A stretch of 5,245 bases of DNA from Methylovulum sp. (GTDB lineage: Bacteria; Pseudomonadota; Gammaproteobacteria; Methylococcales; Methylomonadaceae), in NCBI GenBank assembly GCA_004299465.1, contig SCST01000419.1:1-5245 (forward strand), written 5' to 3'. The stretch's first letter is position 1. The number at the start of each line of letters is the position of its first letter. The translations under genes and the position numbers were made by a program. The notes under the pieces are model-generated. The model was not told where the DNA came from and did not search any database. It saw only the letters and a program-made list of their open reading frames with translations. This document shows positions 1-5,245 of the stretch, piece after piece.

Positions 1-3000
1 ACCGTAACCGGCGACTGGACGCCTTTTTTCAGCCGCGACGTTTCGGTGCAACTGGCCATAGCGGCGATACAGGATGTCGATTATTACAAAAATAACGTCA
101 AGGCCTCGTTGGATTTTTTAAATAACCGTAGCCATGCTGACGCCGGAAAAGAAAGCGAATTAACAAAACACCTAGCTTATCTGTTCAGCTTTATAGCGAC
201 ACTCGCCAAACAATTGGACGCGTTAAAAAATGAATTGCCACCTGGGGCAGCCTTAAAAACAGTGCTGCAAAACCTGGTAAAAAACCAACTGGCGACTGCG
301 TTCAAGCGACTGATTGCCTGTTTTAAAGCAGGGCAGCAACTGGCTGTGATCGACGCCGACGCCGTCCCGGCCCTTCAAGTCGATATTTTGGGCGGTACGG
401 CCGTTACTTTTGCCTCAGTGCTTTCAAGCGGCCTATCCGGCGACTGGAGCGGCGAACTCGACTGGACGGCTTATCAAGCGGGCATTAACGCAAATACCGC
501 GATATACGGCGACCCGCTAGGAAGCGTCTTTGACAAAACGAACCCTATTGCCACCGACAACCGGTTTACCGGGATTTTTGATCAATTCCTGAAGGCCTAT
601 GCCAGGGTCGTCATCGATGCCCGGCAGGCTTTGCAACAAACCTTGAGCGACAATAATAGCCATGAACCCCACTATGCGCTGTTCCTGTCTTTCCTGCAGC
701 TCTTCGATTATGTCCGCGCAGAAACCAATACCCTGACCCGGCGGCATCTGGATTTTTATTATCGGGATATTTTAAGGCTCAAAGAAAAACCGGCCGAACC
801 TGGCCATGTCCATCTCCTGGTGGAACTTGCCAGGCAGGCCGATAGCCACGAGATAAGCGCGGATGCGCAGTTTAAAGCCGGCAAGGATGCATTGGGAATT
901 GACGTATTTTTTGTCAATGACCAGGCCTTTATCGCCAATAAGAGCAAAGTCACTGCGCTGAAAACTGTGTATCGGCATACGAATTCCGCGCATGACAGCC
1001 TGGCGTTCGATGATGGCCGATTATTTGCCTCGCCGGTCGCCGATTCCGGTGATGGCCTGGGTGCAAAGCTCAGGTCGACCGACCAATCCTGGCAGCCTTT
1101 CTTTAATAAAAGTTACAGTCAAGGCGAGCTGACCGGCATCACGATGCCCAAGGCCGAAATCGGCTTTGCCGTCGCCTCGCATTATTTATTGCTGGCGGAA
1201 GGCGAACGCACGATTACGCTACGCTTTAGTATCGACGACGGCGCGCTCTTGGCCGCCGATCATCATGCCGATGTCGTCTGCCTGCTTACTGCAGAAGAAG
1301 ACTGGCTCCAGGCTGAAGTCATTGAGTTTATCGCACCGCCCGGCAGCCCATTGCTGGCGGTCATTAAACTGCATGGCTCCGCACCGGCTGTCACGCCTTA
1401 TTCAGCCAAGGTTCATGGCTACAGCTTCGGAACCGATTTGCCGGTTTTGCTGCTGAAGTTGGCGCATAGTCATGATGCCGATTTTCTGTATGCCAAGCTT
1501 CACGGGATACGCATGCAGCATATCGACCTGGAAGTCGCCGTCCAAGGCCTGCAATCCCTGGCGGTTGCGAATGACTTCGGCCCTGTCGACACGTCAAAAC
1601 CCTTCCAGCCTTTCGGCGCTTTACCGGCTAAACACAGCAGCCTGGTTATCGGCTCCAGAGAAGCGTTCCAAAAGCGGCTGTCCGCCTGCACGGTTTCCGT
1701 AGAATGGCAGACTGAACCTGCGCCCTATCCCGGTGCCGCGGTCGCTATCGATACGGAATTTCTGCAAAACGGCCAATGGCAAAGCGCCGGGATTACGCCG
1801 TTTGCGATAAACCAAAGCGCATTTGTGCTCGACAGCGGCCTTGCAAAAGCGGTACAGCCATTTTTGGATGTCGCCGATTTGAGCGGACAGGACAGGTTTA
1901 ATACCCGCTCCCGGCAAGGCTATCTGCGCTTAAAAACGACCGCCGACTTTGGACAGGGGCAATATGAAACGGCATTAAGCGAATACATCAATAAAATCGT
2001 TAATAGAACGCCGGGTGATAACCCCAAGCCCAGCCCGCCGCTAGGCCCATTCATAAGCCGGCTTAGCCTGGCCTATACGGCGAGCCAATCGATTTCACTC
2101 GGTATCGGCGGTTCACAGGCCCATGCGGATTTCGACAGGCGTCCCGCCCGGTTTTTTCATTTTGCGCCGTTCGGCCATGCCGAACAGCACCGGTTTTTAA
2201 AAACCGGCGCAGCGGACGAAACCCTTTATTTATTGCCGCAGTTCAAGCATCTGAACAGTGCGGATAAACAATTACCGGCAGGCCACCCCGTCCACCATGA
2301 AGCGGAATGCTATATCGGCATCAGCGAGCTTAAACCGCCGCAAAATCTTGCGCTGTTTTTCCAGTTTGCCGACGGCACCGCCGATCCGCTGTCGTTAAAA
2401 CCAAAGCCGCATATCCATTGGAGTTACCTGTGCAATAACGAATGGATAGGCTTTGCTGAAAATACCGTGCAGGACGGCACCGGCGAATGGCTGCATTCCG
2501 GTATCATTACCTTTGCAATGCCCGAAGAGGCATCGTCAAACAACAGCTTGCTGCCGGCCGGGCAATGCTGGATCAGGGCGGCCGTTGCGGCGGAAAGCGA
2601 CGCGGTATGCCGTTTGCAGAAGGTGGCCGGGCAAGCGCTAACGGCTACCTTCAAAGATAACGGCAATGATCCGGCATGCACGGCTAAAACCGTAACGGCA
2701 GGCACGATCACTAAGCTCGAGGCGCCCGATGCCGCCGTCAAAAGTATCAGCCAACCGTTCGCAAGTTTTGGCGGCCGAGGCATAGAACAGGCCGATGCTT
2801 TCTATACCCGCATCAGCGAACGCTTGCGGCACAAGGACAGGGCCATCGCGTTATGGGATTATGAGCATCTGCTGCTGGAAGCCTTTCCGCAAATTTACCA
2901 GGCAAAATGCCTGAACCATACCCATTACGAACCCGGCGCCAATGGCGGGGCAGGTATTTACCGCGAACTGGCGCCGGGGCATATTACCGTCGTGACTATC

Positions 3001-3537
3001 CCGGACCAGCAGTTCCACAACCTGCGCGATCCTTTGCGGCCTTATACCAGCCTGGGGCTATTGGCGGACATCCAGGCATTTTTACAGAAACGCCTGTCTT
3101 GTTTCGTCAAATTGCATGTCAGGAACCCGTTGTTTGAAGAAATCGCCGTCCAATTTAAAGTCTGTTTCCATGCCGGCTTTGACGAAACCTTTTACACCCA
3201 TAAATTGGACGAAGCCATTACCCGCTTTCTTTCGCCCTGGGTTTTTCCAGGCGGCGGCAGCCCGACGTTTGGCGGAAAAATTTACCCATCCGTACTGCTC
3301 AATTTTGTCGAAGAACAGCCTTATGTGGATTATGTAACGGATTTCAAACTGTCCCATACCTATATCGGGAGCAGCAGCGCCGGTTTAGAGCTAAGCGTTG
3401 TCGATCAAGAGCTTACCGAAATAGAAGGCTCGAAAGCGATATCCCTGTTAGTTTCAGCCAAACACCACGCCATAGAACCCATTAACCCGGCCGGGCAAGC
3501 AATGCCCGGCGCCGCCTGTCCGTGTGCATCCGTATGA
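1..3537 (+). CDS. eCIS baseplate wedge protein, baseplate-J/gp6-like (Afp11-like), 5'-truncated
   Basis: Probable large wedge subunit of the baseplate of a phage-tail-like contractile injection system, a structural cytoplasmic protein that links the central spike/hub to the sheath. The frame is open from base 1 (1178 visible codons). The GTG at 46 is unlikely to be the start, because the residues before it (GDWTPFFSRDV) run smoothly into a family-like N-terminal block, so the true start lies upstream. Residues are numbered from base 1. Recognisable blocks are: a helical N-terminal region (about 1-250); 'YYRDILRLKEKPAEPGHVH' from 253; 'AGKDALG' at 293; a 'YIGISEL...WSYL...WIRAAV' beta-rich block (771-862); 'FGGRGIEQADAFYTRISERL' through 'CLNH' (923-973); and 'FGGKIYPSVLLNFVEEQPYV' (from 1090). 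I recall these as conserved in eCIS baseplate-J-like proteins. There is no signal peptide-like or membrane segment. The C-terminus is a short Pro/Gly/Cys tail (MPGAACPCASV). The stop overlaps the next gene's ATG. The wedge family call is fairly firm. The Afp11 rather than Afp12 assignment rests on gene order and motif memory. Confidence 0.85.
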   Translation, partial: TVTGDWTPFFSRDVSVQLAIAAIQDVDYYKNNVKASLDFLNNRSHADAGKESELTKHLAYLFSFIATLAKQLDALKNELPPGAALKTVLQNLVKNQLATAFKRLIACFKAGQQLAVIDADAVPALQVDILGGTAVTFASVLSSGLSGDWSGELDWTAYQAGINANTAIYGDPLGSVFDKTNPIATDNRFTGIFDQFLKAYARVVIDARQALQQTLSDNNSHEPHYALFLSFLQLFDYVRAETNTLTRRHLDFYYRDILRLKEKPAEPGHVHLLVELARQADSHEISADAQFKAGKDALGIDVFFVNDQAFIANKSKVTALKTVYRHTNSAHDSLAFDDGRLFASPVADSGDGLGAKLRSTDQSWQPFFNKSYSQGELTGITMPKAEIGFAVASHYLLLAEGERTITLRFSIDDGALLAADHHADVVCLLTAEEDWLQAEVIEFIAPPGSPLLAVIKLHGSAPAVTPYSAKVHGYSFGTDLPVLLLKLAHSHDADFLYAKLHGIRMQHIDLEVAVQGLQSLAVANDFGPVDTSKPFQPFGALPAKHSSLVIGSREAFQKRLSACTVSVEWQTEPAPYPGAAVAIDTEFLQNGQWQSAGITPFAINQSAFVLDSGLAKAVQPFLDVADLSGQDRFNTRSRQGYLRLKTTADFGQGQYETALSEYINKIVNRTPGDNPKPSPPLGPFISRLSLAYTASQSISLGIGGSQAHADFDRRPARFFHFAPFGHAEQHRFLKTGAADETLYLLPQFKHLNSADKQLPAGHPVHHEAECYIGISELKPPQNLALFFQFADGTADPLSLKPKPHIHWSYLCNNEWIGFAENTVQDGTGEWLHSGIITFAMPEEASSNNSLLPAGQCWIRAAVAAESDAVCRLQKVAGQALTATFKDNGNDPACTAKTVTAGTITKLEAPDAAVKSISQPFASFGGRGIEQADAFYTRISERLRHKDRAIALWDYEHLLLEAFPQIYQAKCLNHTHYEPGANGGAGIYRELAPGHITVVTIPDQQFHNLRDPLRPYTSLGLLADIQAFLQKRLSCFVKLHVRNPLFEEIAVQFKVCFHAGFDETFYTHKLDEAITRFLSPWVFPGGGSPTFGGKIYPSVLLNFVEEQPYVDYVTDFKLSHTYIGSSSAGLELSVVDQELTEIEGSKAISLLVSAKHHAIEPINPAGQAMPGAACPCASV
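2169..2185 (+). repeat. Perfect 7-bp inverted repeat with 3-base loop, intragenic
   Basis: GTTCGGC (2169-2175) and GCCGAAC (2179-2185) flank the loop CAT. The element lies within the first gene, where it encodes part of 'FGHAEQ'. It sits four bases before another perfect palindrome. No function is assigned. Confidence 0.5.
2190..2207 (+). repeat. 18-bp perfect palindrome, intragenic
   Basis: CCGGTTTTTAAAAACCGG is self-complementary over all 18 bases with no spacer. It encodes part of 'HRFLKTGA' in the first gene. It could be a chance arrangement or a DNA-binding palindrome. Nothing else nearby (start codon, gene end) suggests an operator. Confidence 0.5.
3490..3510 (+). repeat. Perfect 8-bp inverted repeat (hairpin) ahead of the second start codon
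   Basis: GCCGGGCA (3490-3497) and TGCCCGGC (3503-3510) are exact reverse complements around a 5-base loop AGCAA. The stem is G+C-rich and ends 23 bases before ATG 3534, inside the last codons of the first gene. No T-run follows, so it does not look like an intrinsic terminator. It could form an mRNA stem that limits independent initiation at the second gene, or it may simply be a by-product of the Pro/Gly/Ala codons. Confidence 0.6.
3534..3537 (+). promoter_or_regulatory. ATGA stop/start overlap, likely translational coupling
   Basis: The TGA of the first gene (3535-3537) and the ATG of the second (3534-3536) share bases. The roughly 20 bases upstream (GTGTGCATCCGT and before) contain no GGAG/AGGA-like ribosome binding site. 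The second gene is therefore probably translated by ribosomes terminating on the first, which would keep the two wedge subunits in proportion. The overlap is seen directly; the coupling is inferred. Confidence 0.7.
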
Positions 3538-5245
3538 AGAAAATACCCGACAGCATACCGAAACAGCCTGAGCTGAAGCCCGCCGAGGACTATTACCGCC
3601 TTCGCCGCGAAGGCATCGGCTTTATCGAGAAGATGGGCAGCGCTTTGTGGACGGATTACAACAGCCACGATCCCGGCATCACCATTCTCGAAAACCTGTG
3701 TTACGCACTCACCGACTTAGCCTACCGTAGCGGCTGGCAAATAGCCGACCTGTTGACGCCGGCGGTACCGTCGGCACACCCCGGACAGCCTTTTCCAAAG
3801 CAGGCGTTTTTTACCGCGTTGGAGATTTTAACGGTTAACCCGGTTACGCCCGACGATTTCCGCCGCCTGCTGATCGACCTTGAAGTCGTCCGCAATGCCT
3901 GGGTGTTCTGCAAAAACTGTGCTTGCGGCTTCAGCTACTACGCCTGGTGTCAAAACGATCAATTGCAGCTTTCCTATCAAAAACCTGATGATGCACCGGA
4001 TGCTAAACGAGTCGGTCCAGAGGGTTTGTATGAAGTCTTGCTTGAACTCGACAGCGACCCCGAATGGGGCGACTTGAATGACCGGAAAATCGAACAGGCG
4101 TACACGGTTTTCGATGCTGAAGGCAAGCCGCACCGGGGCACGCTGGAAATGCGCTTTCCTGCCGGGGAATCGGTGAATCCCGAGCAATGGACGCGGTTTC
4201 TCGATAATAACGATGCTTTTTCAAGCCAAAACGGTGCTACGTTCAACTTAAAAGTGTCTCGGTTCGGCGCCACCAAAACCTTTGATATGTTGACCGACCC
4301 GGCATTGAAGGACGATGCCGGACGCGATAAATACTTGCGCGACCATTGGCGCACTGTCTGGTACCTGAGTTTCGAGATAACGCTGCAGCCGGGTGGAAAA
4401 AAAATTTTTATCGAGCATGCGGCCTTACGCCTATACGGCGATGCGATCGCTAAAAACGCAGCCACCGCCGCCGGCATGAAGGCCTTGTTCGAAGATAAAA
4501 CGCCGACCGGTTTTATCCAGCGCTACCGTAACAAGCTTCTAAGGATTAACGAGCGGCTTGCCGAAGCCAAAGGCGTATTGCAGCAATACCGGAACCTGGA
4601 CGAAGATTATTACCGCATCAAGGTCGTCGATATTGAAGAGGTCAGTGTTTGCGCCGATGTTGACGTAAAGCCCGATGCCGACATCGAGCGTGTGCAGGCC
4701 GAGATTTGGTTAATCATCGAGCAGTATTTCAACCCGCCGGTACCGTTTTATACCTTACAGGAACTGCTCGATAGCGACATGCCCGTGGAAGATATTTTTA
4801 ACGGGCCGGAATTAAGCAACGGCTTTATCAAATCGACCGACCTTAATGCATCCGGCCTGAAAACCGTTTTGCGCAGCTCCGACCTCATCAACAGCCTGAT
4901 GGGTATTAACGGCGTCATCGCCGTCAATCAGCTGCTGATGAACAAATACGACGCCGAAGGGAATGTTGTTAAAGGCGCAGCCGACCCAAGCTGGGCCGGT
5001 AACGGCAGCCCGTTATTCGACAACAGCAAGGCCAGTGCTTCGTGGCTGCTGTTTGTCAGCCCCTTGCACCAGCCCCGTTTCCATCGGGGATTGTCACGGT
5101 TTTTGTTTTTTAAAAACGGCCTGCCGTTCCTGCCGAGAAAAGACGAGGCTTATAACACGCTGATACAGCTACGCGGCGAACTGGAACGGCCGAAAATCAA
5201 GAATACGCCGAATGATTTGGCGATTCCTGGTGGTGTCTTTCGCGA
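3534..5245 (+). CDS. eCIS baseplate wedge protein, gp7-position (Afp12-like), 3'-truncated
   Basis: Probable second large baseplate wedge subunit, expected to pair with the preceding gene product. The frame is open for 570 codons from ATG 3534 to the window edge with no stop. Visible blocks are: 'REGIGFIEKMGSALWTDYNS' leading into DPGITILE (46-53) and YALTDLAYR (57-65), the N-terminal DPG-x-x-LLE signature of baseplate-J-type proteins; 'FFTALEILTVNPVTPDDFRR' to 'RNAW' (92-123); a cysteine cluster C126, C129, C131, C139; a charged, Leu-rich helical stretch (about 327-355) with possible coiled-coil character; 'NPPVPFYTLQELL' to 'GPELSNGFI' (400-432); 'DLINSLMGINGVIAV' (from 450); and 'FFKNGLPFLPRK' near the end. 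The first ATG is preferred over M34, because the segment between them resembles the family. GTG 3522 is an in-frame alternative. No signal peptide or membrane helix is visible. The remaining C-terminal part is outside the window, and its length cannot be judged here. Confidence 0.83.
   Translation, partial: MKKIPDSIPKQPELKPAEDYYRLRREGIGFIEKMGSALWTDYNSHDPGITILENLCYALTDLAYRSGWQIADLLTPAVPSAHPGQPFPKQAFFTALEILTVNPVTPDDFRRLLIDLEVVRNAWVFCKNCACGFSYYAWCQNDQLQLSYQKPDDAPDAKRVGPEGLYEVLLELDSDPEWGDLNDRKIEQAYTVFDAEGKPHRGTLEMRFPAGESVNPEQWTRFLDNNDAFSSQNGATFNLKVSRFGATKTFDMLTDPALKDDAGRDKYLRDHWRTVWYLSFEITLQPGGKKIFIEHAALRLYGDAIAKNAATAAGMKALFEDKTPTGFIQRYRNKLLRINERLAEAKGVLQQYRNLDEDYYRIKVVDIEEVSVCADVDVKPDADIERVQAEIWLIIEQYFNPPVPFYTLQELLDSDMPVEDIFNGPELSNGFIKSTDLNASGLKTVLRSSDLINSLMGINGVIAVNQLLMNKYDAEGNVVKGAADPSWAGNGSPLFDNSKASASWLLFVSPLHQPRFHRGLSRFLFFKNGLPFLPRKDEAYNTLIQLRGELERPKIKNTPNDLAIPGGVFR

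Noticed and set aside
2424..2783. Reverse-strand open frame of 119 codons with hydrophobic stretches
   Set aside because: It is opposite the conserved 'WIRAAV' region of the first gene. Its Ala/Ser/Leu-rich content is typical of antisense to alanine/glycine-rich coding sequence, and nothing suggests expression.
3490..3510. Hairpin as an intrinsic transcription terminator between the two genes
   Set aside because: No run of T follows the stem, and the next gene starts 23 bases later in an overlapping arrangement, so termination here would make no sense.
3828..4187. Reverse-strand open frame of 119 codons
   Set aside because: It is a shadow of the conserved N-terminal part of the second gene, with no supporting motif or start signal.
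3977..4477. Reverse-strand open frame of 166 codons
   Set aside because: It lies wholly within the second wedge gene. Its Ser/Arg/Lys-rich translation lacks any recognisable domain, whereas the forward frame carries clear family motifs throughout.
5114..5127. Short inverted repeat AACGG-CCTG-CCGTT
   Set aside because: Five-base arms are common by chance in sequence of this composition, and it lies inside coding sequence.
4963..5163. Forward open frame of 66 codons rich in Thr, Arg and Cys
   Set aside because: It is out of frame inside the second gene, where the main frame encodes the family-like 'FFKNGLPFLPRK' block.

Overview
The window contains two large, co-directional protein-coding genes on the + strand. 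Both are cut by the window edges, and together they fill it almost completely. The first (1-3537) enters from the left already in frame and ends at a TGA. The second starts at an ATG that overlaps this stop by four bases (ATGA, 3534-3537). It stays open to the last base (570 complete codons), so it is truncated at its 3' end. No intergenic space exists, and I see no RNA gene, mobile element, CRISPR array, convincing promoter or terminator. Other open frames on either strand are shadows of these two genes.

Both proteins look like the large baseplate wedge subunits of a contractile injection system of the extracellular, phage-tail-like type (eCIS: Afp antifeeding prophage, PVC, AlgoCIS and relatives). 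The first has the conserved architecture of the baseplate-J/gp6-like wedge protein (Afp11-like). Its most recognisable block is C-terminal: 'SERLRHKDRAIALWDYEHL', followed by a 'GHITVVTIPD' strand and 'FGGKIYPSVLLNFVEEQPYV'. The second carries the N-terminal 'DYNSHDPGITILENLCYAL' signature and downstream blocks that I associate with the second wedge protein (Afp12-like, gp7 position). In eCIS loci these two genes are normally adjacent and in this order, followed by fibre, tape-measure, AAA+ ATPase and tube-terminator genes. Those neighbours would lie outside this window. The family calls rest on recalled motif patterns, not on a search.

The tight overlap, with no visible Shine-Dalgarno sequence before the second ATG, suggests that the two subunits are made by coupled translation. 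This fits proteins that assemble into one heteromeric wedge. Base composition is roughly balanced (about half G+C by eye), with mixed codon use. A Gram-negative, probably proteobacterial host is plausible, but the window has no taxonomic marker and eCIS loci move horizontally, so this is weak. Points worth a second look are a strong 8-bp-stem hairpin just before the second start codon, a cysteine cluster in the second protein, a Cys-Pro-Cys tail on the first, and two neighbouring perfect inverted repeats inside the first gene.
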